A stretch of DNA of 64,000 bases from Planococcus plakortidis. GTDB lineage: Bacteria > Bacillota > Bacilli > Bacillales_A > Planococcaceae. The stretch covers positions 1,394,501 to 1,458,500 of the forward strand of contig NZ_CP016539.2 in assembly GCF_001687605.2 (NCBI RefSeq). The letters run 5' to 3'. Shown piece after piece: positions 20,323-28,800 of the stretch. Position numbers and translations under genes: made by a program. Below the pieces are notes generated by a model that was given only the letters and a program-made list of their open reading frames with translations, did not search any database and had not been told where the DNA came from. Numbering within the stretch: the stretch's first letter is position 1; the number at the start of each line of letters is the position of its first letter.

Positions 20323-21182
20323 GACAAATCCTCCTGGATATAACGGATCATCGCGTCTCCGACATTGATGCCTGTCACATTGAGGATATTGCGGATATGC
20401 GCAGCCGCATTGACTTCACAGACGAGCGGTTGGCCATTCGGGCCGTATAACAGGTCGACACCGGCAAAGACCGCACCGACAGCCTCGGCCGCCTCCAAGG
20501 CGAGCTGTTGTTGTTCAAGTGTCAATTCAACCGGGAATGCGCGGCCGCCGTTCGTGATGTTTGCGCGGAAGTCTGTATCGGACTGCCGTTTCATCGCCGC
20601 GACGATCTTTCCGCCGACGATATTGACGCGGATATCGCGCCCGTGGCTTTCCGCGATGAATTCCTGGAACACGTAATCGACGCCGGACAGGCTCTCGACT
20701 TTTTCATAAAACTCATTTTCCGTTTCAATCAAATACACTTTCATGCCGAACGACCCGTGCCCTTCCTTGATGATCATCGGCAAGCCGAGGTCATCCAGCA
20801 CCCCTTCGAAATAGCCGGAATCCCGGATGGAGAATTTCGGATAGACTTTCGGCGCGACGATCGTCTTCGGCATCGGGATGTCCCGTTCTGCCAGCCGGAT
20901 GTATTGCGTCGCCTTATTGTCGCATAAATCGATGATCGCGGGATCGTTATAGACGGGGACCCCGCGGCTTTTCAGGAAGTAGCCGAGCAGGATGTCCTTG
21001 TCGAGCAGCACCGCAAAATCCGGGAACTTCTGCTGGTGCGATAAGGACATCGGGATTTCATAATTCTTCTTGATTTCCGCTTGTATTCCCTGGCGCTCGG
21101 CGGCTTCGGCCATCAATTGCGCCTGGTCTTGAAATTTATCGGAAACGAGGCTTCCGTTATAGATCACCCAACAACTCAACAT
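20319..21182 (-). CDS. RimK-family ATP-grasp ligase (first gene of pair)
   Basis: A 287-residue ATP-grasp ligase with an intact signature: MIIKEGHGSFGMKVYLIE (nucleotide-binding loop), GRDIRVNIVGGKIVAAMKR, and the metal-binding end VCEVNAAAHIRN. Such proteins include RimK, CofF and MptN, which ligate L-glutamate or a related amino acid; no substrate can be read from the sequence. ATG 21182 is preferred because GAAGGTGG ends too close to the in-frame ATG at 21188. It is divergently arranged with folC across a 73-bp interval containing an imperfect palindrome, and forms a two-gene unit with the ATP-grasp gene downstream. Confidence 0.8.
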   Translation of the reverse strand: MLSCWVIYNGSLVSDKFQDQAQLMAEAAERQGIQAEIKKNYEIPMSLSHQQKFPDFAVLLDKDILLGYFLKSRGVPVYNDPAIIDLCDNKATQYIRLAERDIPMPKTIVAPKVYPKFSIRDSGYFEGVLDDLGLPMIIKEGHGSFGMKVYLIETENEFYEKVESLSGVDYVFQEFIAESHGRDIRVNIVGGKIVAAMKRQSDTDFRANITNGGRAFPVELTLEQQQLALEAAEAVGAVFAGVDLLYGPNGQPLVCEVNAAAHIRNILNVTGINVGDAMIRYIQEDLS

Positions 21183-21198
21183 TTCCATTCCACCTTCA

Positions 21199-21228
21199 TG
21201 ATATACTCATACTAAAAAAAGTGTATCA
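21199..21228. promoter_or_regulatory. Imperfect palindrome in the divergent ATP-grasp/folC intergenic region
   Basis: TGATATACT (21199-21207) and AGTGTATCA (21220-21228) are inverted repeats matching at 8 of 9 positions with a 12-nt spacer, in the 73 bp between two divergent start codons. It could be an operator or simply overlapping A/T-rich promoter elements. Confidence 0.35.
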
Positions 21229-21255
21229 CGTTTAGCAGAGAAAAGAGGCTGGAAA

Positions 21256-22446
21256 ATGATTAATGGCTTAGCTGAATACAAAAAGAGATGGGATATAGAA
21301 ACGGATAATGCGATCAAGCCCGGGCTGGATGCCATCCGTTCAGCACTCGGGGAACTCGGGAGCCCGGAAGCCGAAGGGCGTTTTGTTCATATAGCGGGCA
21401 CCAATGGCAAAGGCTCGACCGCTGCGATGCTGTCGGCGGTATTGCAGGCGCATGGGAAATCGGTCGGTACATTCTACTCTCCGGGCATCATCGACCTTCA
21501 CGACCAGATCCAGATCAACGGCGAGCCCATCTCCCCGCAAGCTCTGGACGAAGCCATGAAGGAACTGTCGGGAATCGAGACGGCGCTCACGGATTTCGAA
21601 TTACTGACGGCTGCCGCTTATGTGCACTTCCGCAATGCATCGCCTGATTACGTGATCATCGAAGCGGGGATGGGCGGCCGTTTCGATTCGACGAATGTCA
21701 TCGACCCTGAAGTCGCGATCATCCCGTCCGTTTCCAAAGAGCATACGAATTTCCTCGGCGAAGACATCAAAGACATCGCCTGTCATAAAGCGGGCATCAT
21801 CAAAAAATGGCGGCCGGTCGTCGCCGGCCCACTTGAAGAACAGGTGATGGAAGTCATTCGTGAGGAATCGCAGAAGCAGCACGCGGAACTTATCGTGCCC
21901 GGAACGCCCTATCAGGGGATGCTTTCATTAAAGGGGGCGCACCAACAATGGAACGCGCAAATCGCCCTGGAAGCGGCAAAGGAACTGCTTGGCACAAGCT
22001 TTGATGGGCAGCTAGCGCAAGTGGCCTTATCAAAGGCTTCGATCCCGTACCGATTCGAGGCTTACGCGGAAGGCTTGATATTTGACGGGGCCCATAACGA
22101 AGCGAGCATCGACGCGCTGGTCGAGACGATCCGGGCGGAATTCCCGGAAAAAAGCATCCGGATTGCCATGGGCATGCTGAAGGATAAACCATATGAAAAA
22201 GTGTTGCGCAAGTTGGAGGCGATCAGCGATGACTTCGTTTTTCTGGATTTCAACAACCCCCGTGCACTCCCGGCTGAAAAATTATTTGCTGTTAGTAACA
22301 GTAAAATAAAGACAATTAAAAACATTTATGATATATTACCTGTTAACGGATACGGTGAAGTGACTATAGTCACAGGTTCTCTTTACCTCCTTTCGACCCT
22401 CAAAAACCCCGATGTACTTTTTCTAAAACATTACCGAAACAATTGA
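21256..22446 (+). CDS. folC: Folylpolyglutamate synthase / dihydrofolate synthase
   Basis: A 396-residue Mur-ligase-type enzyme with the P-loop FVHIAGTNGKGSTAAML and the signature FDGAHNEAS in the C-terminal half. It adds glutamates to folate and may also make dihydrofolate from dihydropteroate. It is in the conserved place after valS, but separated from it by two inserted minus-strand genes. It is somewhat shorter than typical FolC (about 420-430 residues). The last 60 codons are visibly more A/T-rich than the rest. Confidence 0.93.
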   Translation: MINGLAEYKKRWDIETDNAIKPGLDAIRSALGELGSPEAEGRFVHIAGTNGKGSTAAMLSAVLQAHGKSVGTFYSPGIIDLHDQIQINGEPISPQALDEAMKELSGIETALTDFELLTAAAYVHFRNASPDYVIIEAGMGGRFDSTNVIDPEVAIIPSVSKEHTNFLGEDIKDIACHKAGIIKKWRPVVAGPLEEQVMEVIREESQKQHAELIVPGTPYQGMLSLKGAHQQWNAQIALEAAKELLGTSFDGQLAQVALSKASIPYRFEAYAEGLIFDGAHNEASIDALVETIRAEFPEKSIRIAMGMLKDKPYEKVLRKLEAISDDFVFLDFNNPRALPAEKLFAVSNSKIKTIKNIYDILPVNGYGEVTIVTGSLYLLSTLKNPDVLFLKHYRNN

Positions 22447-22477
22447 AACAGCTTGAATCCCGCGAGGAGTAGATGTC

Positions 22478-24181
22478 ATGAAAAATAGCCAAAAAAGAAT
22501 ACCGCTGTTATGGTCGCTTTGGGCCTTGATCGTTCCTGCCGGTTTGTATATTGTGTACGCGCAGTACCCGCCTGAGGTGCTGTTGGACTGGGAATTATTG
22601 GCGTTCATCGCATTTGCAGTCTTGACGTCTTTATTGCCGCTCAATATCAACGGCACGCCGATGTATCTCGTGCAATGGGTGACCATTGCGGTGTTCTTGA
22701 AGTATGGGCTATTCGTTGAAATCCTCGTTTCCCAATTGACCATGCTCATCCTCCTGTTCCGTACGAGAAGCGCATCGCCGCGCACGGAACGCTTCCCGTT
22801 CAATTCGCTCATGTTTTTCGTGTTGTCGGCCTTCACAGGAATCGTGTTTTTCTCGGTAGGCGGCGAAATCGGGTCGGTGGAGTTTTCGCATATCGTCATC
22901 TATGGCCTGCTCTACCAGCTGGTATACCTCATAGCGAATCATCTCTACCTGTATGTGGACGATGTGCTGATGAAAACATCCAAAACCTTCATCACTCTCG
23001 ATACGATCTGGGATTTCCTCATCACCCTGTTGGTCTTTCCGTATGCCATTACGCTTTACGTCCTTGAAGCCTCGATCGGCATCTATGCCCCGATGCTGCT
23101 CGGCTTGCCGTTCATGGTCATGACCGTCGTGCTGCGGCTCTACAACAGTTCGGAGAAAATCAATATCGACTTGAAAAAGGCCGGGGACATCGGCCATCAA
23201 CTGGCCGACCGGCTGACACAGAATGAAGTGATCGACCAATTCGTCGAACAGGTATCGACGATGTTCAAAACCGATTACGCTTACGTCATCGATTACCGCG
23301 ACAATCAGCTGCTCGTCTTGCGGATGTTCGAGGACGGCAAGTTTGTCGAAATGGACATGCCCGCCCTCCCGTACACAAAAGGGATCGCCGGGCAAGCCAT
23401 TGCCTATAATGCCCCATTGTTATACGGCAAGAAAAGGCAATGGGCCGACCTTGTCACGGTACAGATGCGGGAAGATATCGAAAGCATCATGGCGACGCCG
23501 ATTTCAAGGAACAATAAAATAGAAGGCGTATTGCTCGTCGGCTCGAGAAAGCCGTTCGCTTTTTCCGAGAACCAATTGCAGATCATGGAAATCCTCAGTA
23601 CCTATTTCGCGGTATCGCTTGAAAAGGCGGGCTATATGGAAAAAGTCATCGCCAAAAGCGAGCGTTGCGGCTTGACCAAGCTCTATAATTACCGCTACCT
23701 GGACGAAACGCTCGAAAACTCCATGAAAGAAATCCATGCCGGCACTTTGGGCCAACTGTCGCTCATCATGATGGACATCGACCATTTCAAATCGATCAAT
23801 GACACATACGGCCACCAGAGCGGCAATGAAATCCTCATCCAACTGGCAGATTTATTGAGGGAGGCAATCGGCGATGAAGGCACGGTCGCGCGATATGGCG
23901 GGGAGGAATTCGTCATCTTGCTGCCTCATTACAGCAAAGAGCTGGCATTGATCCTGGCTGAAAACCTGCGCAAGGAAATCGCAAACCACGCATTCAAGAT
24001 CCAACAGAGCATCCAAAATGAAAAACAAGCCGATGAACTCCACATCACCATGAGCATCGGCGTCGCATCCGCACCGGAAGACGCGGAAGACGGCACCGGC
24101 ATCATCCGCAACGCTGACCGCGCCCTATACACAGGCGCCAAACAAGCGGGCAGGAATAAAGTTGCAGCCTACACGAAATAA
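22478..24181 (+). CDS. Membrane diguanylate cyclase (TM-GAF-GGDEF)
   Basis: A 567-residue protein. The first about 220 residues hold six or seven membrane helices of an uncharacterised sensor domain, followed by a GAF domain (about 240-385) and a GGDEF domain with the active-site motif YGGEEFVILLP near residue 474. The position where many cyclases have the RxxD inhibitory site does not fit, so product inhibition may be absent. It should make c-di-GMP from two GTP at the membrane. The architecture resembles B. subtilis DgcP. Its place directly upstream of the pilus genes suggests a link between c-di-GMP and pilus output, although a terminator separates them. Confidence 0.88.
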   Translation: MKNSQKRIPLLWSLWALIVPAGLYIVYAQYPPEVLLDWELLAFIAFAVLTSLLPLNINGTPMYLVQWVTIAVFLKYGLFVEILVSQLTMLILLFRTRSASPRTERFPFNSLMFFVLSAFTGIVFFSVGGEIGSVEFSHIVIYGLLYQLVYLIANHLYLYVDDVLMKTSKTFITLDTIWDFLITLLVFPYAITLYVLEASIGIYAPMLLGLPFMVMTVVLRLYNSSEKINIDLKKAGDIGHQLADRLTQNEVIDQFVEQVSTMFKTDYAYVIDYRDNQLLVLRMFEDGKFVEMDMPALPYTKGIAGQAIAYNAPLLYGKKRQWADLVTVQMREDIESIMATPISRNNKIEGVLLVGSRKPFAFSENQLQIMEILSTYFAVSLEKAGYMEKVIAKSERCGLTKLYNYRYLDETLENSMKEIHAGTLGQLSLIMMDIDHFKSINDTYGHQSGNEILIQLADLLREAIGDEGTVARYGGEEFVILLPHYSKELALILAENLRKEIANHAFKIQQSIQNEKQADELHITMSIGVASAPEDAEDGTGIIRNADRALYTGAKQAGRNKVAAYTK

Positions 24182-24183
24182 GG

Positions 24184-24219
24184 CTACAGAACGGCATTTG
24201 CCGTTTCTGTAGTCTTTTT
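24184..24219 (+). terminator. Terminator of the diguanylate cyclase gene
   Basis: GCTACAGAACGGCA pairs with TGCCGTTTCTGTAG around a 2-nt loop (one bulge) and is followed by TCTTTTT. Confidence 0.88.
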
Positions 24220-24403
24220 CTCTTATGAAATATGGGAATAAAAGCTAAAGTTTTATTAAAAAGTATAGATTATCCTGTAAAAATACCGTGTCAAAAGCGA
24301 GTAAACATGCAATAATATAGGCGTAGTATGATTTAGATAAAAAGACTTCAGTAAAAGGAAATTACTAACAATAAAACAGACGAAAATAGGGGGAATGCTG
24401 GAA

Positions 24404-24922
24404 ATGAAAAAGCTGAAATCGCAACAAGGCTTAACGCTGGTCGAAGTACTGGCGGCGCTCGTTATCCTCGGGATCGTCTTTATCGGCATCATGACCGTAT
24501 TTCCCCAGATGACCTTCTTCAACAACAAGACCGAGGCGAAGCTCGATACGATGAACTTGGCGAGGCAGGAAATGGCGATGATCACGAATGCTGACTGGCT
24601 GGGGGACCGGGACGAACTAGATCCGGTCATTTATGAAAAGTTTATCGATAACTATGAAAGTACAATGAACAGTTTGGGTTATACAAAAGTTTCTGAGGAA
24701 AACGGTTATGCTCGTTTCGAAAAGCAGGATGGCTACACGTACGAAGTCGAACTTGCGCTTGAGTGCACCCCGTTCCTGACCGAAACAGAAACCAGCCTTC
24801 TTCAATGCGACGATCCCACACTTGCCCAATTGCATAAAACCCACTTGAAAATTTATGAAGAAGGCCGAGTGAGCAGTGAGACCTACGGATATATCCAATA
24901 CCGCATAGAGGAGCAAAACTGA
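24404..24922 (+). CDS. Type IV pilus minor pilin, PilV-like
   Basis: A 172-residue protein beginning with a class III prepilin leader: a short basic stretch, SQQG, then LTLVEVLAALVILGIVFIGI, with Glu at +5 and a hydrophobic helix. Cleavage after Gly by the prepilin peptidase is expected. The globular part has two cysteines (LECTPF and LQCDDP) that could form a disulfide. ATG 24404 is preferred; AGGGGGA lies too close to the in-frame ATG at 24395. It is the first gene of the pilus cluster; its stop overlaps the next start by one base. The PilV label is by size and position only. Confidence 0.8.
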   Translation: MKKLKSQQGLTLVEVLAALVILGIVFIGIMTVFPQMTFFNNKTEAKLDTMNLARQEMAMITNADWLGDRDELDPVIYEKFIDNYESTMNSLGYTKVSEENGYARFEKQDGYTYEVELALECTPFLTETETSLLQCDDPTLAQLHKTHLKIYEEGRVSSETYGYIQYRIEEQN

Positions 24923-25380
24923 TGGAGAGGCTCGATGAAAAAGGGGTAAGCCTCGTCGAAGTGCTGGCGGCGCTTCTTCTCGTATCCATCATCGCGACCG
25001 CAGCATGGACCGCGCTGTCGATCGGAATGAAACATACCACTGCAGAAACGAGCAAAACTGAAATCCAGCAGGACGCAAATCTCATTATCGCTAAGCTATC
25101 AGCTGCCCATCGCCAGAGCGATTCATACACGATCAAGTTTGAAAACGGCCAAATGATGCTGGGAACGGTTGATGCATCGGGATCGGGAAATTTTGAGCGG
25201 GTGCTGGACAAAGACTATGACTACACCGGCACTGTAATAGCAGGAAACGCGAATTTAACTGCCGAAACATTGATCGAACCGAAAAAGAACCATGCAAATA
25301 TCGACCTGAACTTAACCAAAAACGGCCGCAGCCTGAACATCCAGACGACGTTGACACGCATCCGCACTGACCGGCCATAG
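24922..25380 (+). CDS. Pseudopilin/minor pilin of the type IV pilus cluster
   Basis: A 152-residue prepilin-like protein with leader MERLDEKG followed by VSLVEVLAALLLVSIIATAA, Glu at +5. The rest is a short beta-rich globular domain without cysteines. It is translationally coupled to the upstream minor pilin (TGATG). It probably belongs to the tip complex that primes pilus assembly, comparable to PilW/GspJ-type proteins, but the exact class cannot be set from sequence alone. Confidence 0.78.
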   Translation: MERLDEKGVSLVEVLAALLLVSIIATAAWTALSIGMKHTTAETSKTEIQQDANLIIAKLSAAHRQSDSYTIKFENGQMMLGTVDASGSGNFERVLDKDYDYTGTVIAGNANLTAETLIEPKKNHANIDLNLTKNGRSLNIQTTLTRIRTDRP

Positions 25381-25390
25381 GAGGCGCAAT

Positions 25391-26899
25391 ATGGAGAAGA
25401 TAAAAAACGAAAGAGGCTATGCGCTCGTCATCGTCCTGCTCATCATCGTGCTGTTTATGGGGTTGGCGGCCACGTTCATGGCGGGCTCATTAAATCATGC
25501 GAAACAGGAAAAAATCGTGGATACAGGAAACCAAGCGGTAGCGGCCGCAGAAATGGGAACTATCTATTATAGTTCGGACTTTGAGCGCGAATTGAAACTA
25601 CTGAAAGAGGAAATGCAGCAGGAAACACAACTCAAATTGAACGAACTCATTGCATGCATTGAATTGCCATTAGGGACAACTTGCGATAGCGAACTAGAAC
25701 GCACTATGTGGGAAGAAAAAATCGATAGAGAAATGAAAGAACTTTACGTCGAAAAGATTCTCGAAAAAAGCAATGAGTTAGATGCATTAAAATTAGCTGC
25801 TGAAGAAAATCCTTTTGATGGAGAACAAGTTCAATACCATGTCAAATCAGCAACTGCCAAGAAAATGAATGCAGCACAAAATGATGTGAACGATATTCTG
25901 GTCGTCGACAAACAAGTCAAATGGATAGAGATCGCCCTAAATGTTGAAGGAAAAGCATTGAATAACCAAAAAGAACTAAACGCAATTTTTCAAGTGGAAA
26001 TTCCAGATAGTTTTCTCGACAGCATAGAAACCCGAAAGATTAACACCATAGTCATTACTGAAGATGAAGATTTGACATACGATAAAGTGTTTTCACTAAC
26101 ACCGCCTACAATCTCGTGTGCAGAATTAGTAACTGCTGTTAAGTACAAGACAGCGGAAGCACCTTATGAATGCAAAGCACAGGCCAATGAAACGTTAAAA
26201 GGATTTTTAGCCTCACTTGATGATGATATGGATCCTAAAGATTTTCGTGTTTTTACAAATGACTATGCGGAATTTGTTTGTGAGAAAAATTGTAATAATA
26301 CAGATTTCCAAGGTATCAATATAGTCGTGAATGAAAATGATGCAGGGGCCCCTAACAATATGAATAATCTAGTCAATGCAAATTTGTTTATTTCGGGCAA
26401 GCTCTCAGTCGGAAATAATATTATAAACCTTGGCAAGAACGGAGAAAAACAGACAATTGTCGTAAAAGAGCTGGATGTCGATGTAAATTTGAAAAACATG
26501 TACAACACAAATTTTCTCGTATTGGGGTACCAAGACAAAACGAGAAAAGCGCAAATAGATTGGAAAAACCATATTGAAGTCTCGAATCATTCCAACTTTT
26601 GCATAGATATTGACCGAATTGATCCGGATGATCTGTCACGTTTGGAGAGAGAGGTCGCGTTCTCGGATAGCGGTCATTTAATATATTATACGGAAGTGGC
26701 AGAGAAGAACTTTGTTTTAAGGGATAAAAAAGGAAGAACCAATCAAGAACTAACTAGCATTTATGTAACGAGAGCCAGCGATTATTCAACATTCTTAGAA
26801 AACTGCGGCATCTCGATGAAAGAAAGCAAAATCGTCCCGATTGATGTCTCGGTTCCAGAACCGATCGGATCCGGTTTTGGTCTGGAAGTTGAATATTAA
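25391..26899 (+). CDS. Large PilX-like pilus protein, AT-rich
   Basis: A 502-residue protein with a short basic leader NERG, then a hydrophobic segment YALVIVLLIIVLFMGLAATF; it lacks Glu at +5, as PilX/GspK-type minor pilins do. The long extracellular part is not recognised. It has several cysteines (IACIELP, TTCDSE, ISCAEL, YECKA, FVCEKNCNN, NFCID) that could form disulfides. From about codon 70 the base composition becomes clearly more A/T-rich than the flanking genes, and codon use shifts to AAT, AAA and TTA, a sign of transfer or rapid surface evolution. Likely a pilus tip adhesin-type component, by inference. AGGAGG precedes the start. Confidence 0.7.
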   Translation: MEKIKNERGYALVIVLLIIVLFMGLAATFMAGSLNHAKQEKIVDTGNQAVAAAEMGTIYYSSDFERELKLLKEEMQQETQLKLNELIACIELPLGTTCDSELERTMWEEKIDREMKELYVEKILEKSNELDALKLAAEENPFDGEQVQYHVKSATAKKMNAAQNDVNDILVVDKQVKWIEIALNVEGKALNNQKELNAIFQVEIPDSFLDSIETRKINTIVITEDEDLTYDKVFSLTPPTISCAELVTAVKYKTAEAPYECKAQANETLKGFLASLDDDMDPKDFRVFTNDYAEFVCEKNCNNTDFQGINIVVNENDAGAPNNMNNLVNANLFISGKLSVGNNIINLGKNGEKQTIVVKELDVDVNLKNMYNTNFLVLGYQDKTRKAQIDWKNHIEVSNHSNFCIDIDRIDPDDLSRLEREVAFSDSGHLIYYTEVAEKNFVLRDKKGRTNQELTSIYVTRASDYSTFLENCGISMKESKIVPIDVSVPEPIGSGFGLEVEY

Positions 26900-26932
26900 T
26901 AAAGAAATGCGCAAGTCGTAGGGGGAAAAGAA

Positions 26933-27343
26933 ATGATTAAATTATTGATTTGGCTCATGATTGCGGCGGCAGTCATGGCAGGCGTGGTCTTCTTCAAGAA
27001 AACAGAGAATAAGAAAAAGACCTATATCGTGGCGGTCGGCAGTCTTTTGGCGGCGGCTGTCGCGCTTTGGATGCAGGGCAGTTTCGCCTGGCATATGAGC
27101 CTGCTTGCGATTCTCGGGCTGTCGCTCGTGACGGCGCTTCTTTTCATGAAAATGGAAGAGCGGGAGCAGCAGGAGAAAGAGCGTTTGAAACAGGAACGCA
27201 AAGATCGCAAGAAGCAAGCGGTCGAACCGCCGAAACCGCCAAAAGCGGAAAAGGAAGCCGAAAATGAAGCGCAACCGATAAGAGAAAAATCCGAGAGGGT
27301 ATTTGGCATGGAGTCCATCGGCCCGGTCGGAAAGGGGAGTTAA
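26933..27343 (+). CDS. Small membrane protein in the pilus cluster, unknown
   Basis: A 136-residue protein with two or three membrane helices (residues about 4-21, 33-46, 52-69), followed by a highly charged, Lys/Glu-rich cytoplasmic tail from about residue 72 that may form a coiled coil (KMEEREQQEKERLKQERKD). I do not recognise the family. AGGGGG precedes the start. It abuts the VanW-type gene by 1 nt and is probably co-transcribed with the pilus genes. Confidence 0.65.
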   Translation: MIKLLIWLMIAAAVMAGVVFFKKTENKKKTYIVAVGSLLAAAVALWMQGSFAWHMSLLAILGLSLVTALLFMKMEEREQQEKERLKQERKDRKKQAVEPPKPPKAEKEAENEAQPIREKSERVFGMESIGPVGKGS

Positions 27344-27344
27344 G

Positions 27345-28778
27345 ATGGACAATAAGCAATTCGGAAAAGTGTTCGGTGGCGTATTCGGTGCCGCCCTTGT
27401 GGTCTTCGGGACAGCCAATGCCGGCGCATATGCGGTGGATGAATGGGTGTTTCCGTCGGCTGAATACGGCGATTACACCTATATAGGCACGACCGATGTA
27501 TCGAATATGGAAGTCGCCGATGCCAAGACCCTGTTCTTAAGCCAGGCTTCCGCCATCCGTGAATCTTCGGAACTGCATGTCAGCTATTTGGATGCAACGG
27601 CGAAGTATCCGCTCAAAGACGTGAAAATCTCACTCGATGAAACTTTGGAAAGGGCACAGAGCGGCGCGCAGAATGATTTCGTTTTCGATCTATCCGAAAC
27701 GACGACGCGCTCGTTCCTGAAAAAGCAATTCACCGATGTGCCGTTTACGGAAGCGGACATCGCCAGTATCCACCAGCAGCTCGAAACCGCACTTGAAGGC
27801 GGGCAGTCGGTAACGCGTGTCGACATCAGCAGCGATTCGCTCCAGATGCCACAGGTCACCGTCGCCGAGTCGAGCTTTTCACATGATATCGAAAGCGGCT
27901 CCGCAAGAGAAATCATCGAGGCGCTCGACGGGACGGTCATCGCGCCGAATGAACAATTCAACTTCCTGCCCAGATTGGAAGAAGTGGCATTGCTCGATGC
28001 AACGGATGCGGAATTGACGGAAATCGCTTCCGCCATTTATGGGGCCGTGCTGCGGACGAATTTCCTCATCGAACAGCGCAGCATCGGGGAACAAGTGCCG
28101 AAAAATGTGCCCGCGGGGGAAGAAGCGGCAATCAACCGCTCACTCGGAGTCGATTTTGCGTTCTCGAACCCGAATGCGAGCTCTTTTACATTGAACGTCT
28201 ATATCGAGAACGGCAAACTGGTTGCATCGATCCACGGGCAGCCGTTCGTCAACGAATATTTCATTTCCGCGGCAAGCGATAAGGAAGTCGAACCGCGTTT
28301 GATCAAGCAGTACAGCGCGTTCGTCTCGAGCGGCAAGAAAGTGAAGGAACAAGGCCGCGACGGCAAGCGCATCGAAGTCGTCAAGACCATCGTCGAGGAC
28401 GGCAAGGAAGTAAGCGTCGAGCCGGTGTCGAGCGATTTCTACCCGCCGATCCACCGCATCGAAGTATATCCGCTCAAAGTGCCTGAAGCGCCGGCGACGG
28501 ATGCGGACGGCCAGCCCGTGCCACAGCCAGGAGATGAAGGGTTTGTGGACGAAAATGATAATGGCGTCCACGACCCGGCAGAACAAAATCCGGAAAGCGG
28601 CACCCCATCTGGAAGTGAAGATGGCAGAAGCGGCGAAACGGGCGGCTCAGGGCAAGGTTCCGGAACCGGAACCGAAACGAATGACGATAACGAGATCGAA
28701 ACCGATCGCGATGAAGACGGCGACCAGAAAGATAAAGAAGCCGTATACGATAAAGGCGGCAACCGGGTCAGCAAGTAA
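27345..28778 (+). CDS. VanW-family protein with acidic C-terminal tail, in the pilus cluster
   Basis: A 477-residue secreted or membrane-anchored protein. The N-terminus (GKVFGGVFGAALVVFGTANA) is a signal anchor. The VanW core is suggested by SSFSHDIESGSAREIIEALD, GTVIAPNEQFNFLP and EIASAIYGAVLRTNFL, followed by a G5-like stretch SSGKKVKEQGRDGKRIEVVK. The last about 90 residues are low-complexity, rich in D, E, G, N, with a calcium-loop-like DENDNGVHDPAEQ. VanW proteins are named after vancomycin resistance clusters, but their activity is unknown. Its place between minor pilins and pilB suggests a role in passing the pilus through the wall. ATG 27345 follows AAGGGGAG. Confidence 0.75.
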   Translation: MDNKQFGKVFGGVFGAALVVFGTANAGAYAVDEWVFPSAEYGDYTYIGTTDVSNMEVADAKTLFLSQASAIRESSELHVSYLDATAKYPLKDVKISLDETLERAQSGAQNDFVFDLSETTTRSFLKKQFTDVPFTEADIASIHQQLETALEGGQSVTRVDISSDSLQMPQVTVAESSFSHDIESGSAREIIEALDGTVIAPNEQFNFLPRLEEVALLDATDAELTEIASAIYGAVLRTNFLIEQRSIGEQVPKNVPAGEEAAINRSLGVDFAFSNPNASSFTLNVYIENGKLVASIHGQPFVNEYFISAASDKEVEPRLIKQYSAFVSSGKKVKEQGRDGKRIEVVKTIVEDGKEVSVEPVSSDFYPPIHRIEVYPLKVPEAPATDADGQPVPQPGDEGFVDENDNGVHDPAEQNPESGTPSGSEDGRSGETGGSGQGSGTGTETNDDNEIETDRDEDGDQKDKEAVYDKGGNRVSK

Positions 28779-28800
28779 CGACGCAGCAAGGGGGATTTGA

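Noticed and set aside
22709-23395. 228-codon minus-strand frame within the cyclase gene
   Set aside because: Antisense shadow of a high-confidence TM-GAF-GGDEF gene.
24220-24400. c-di-GMP riboswitch upstream of the pilus cluster
   Set aside because: I looked for the GEMM-type core because a cyclase precedes pilus genes, but saw neither the conserved core nor a terminator switch in this A/T-rich interval.
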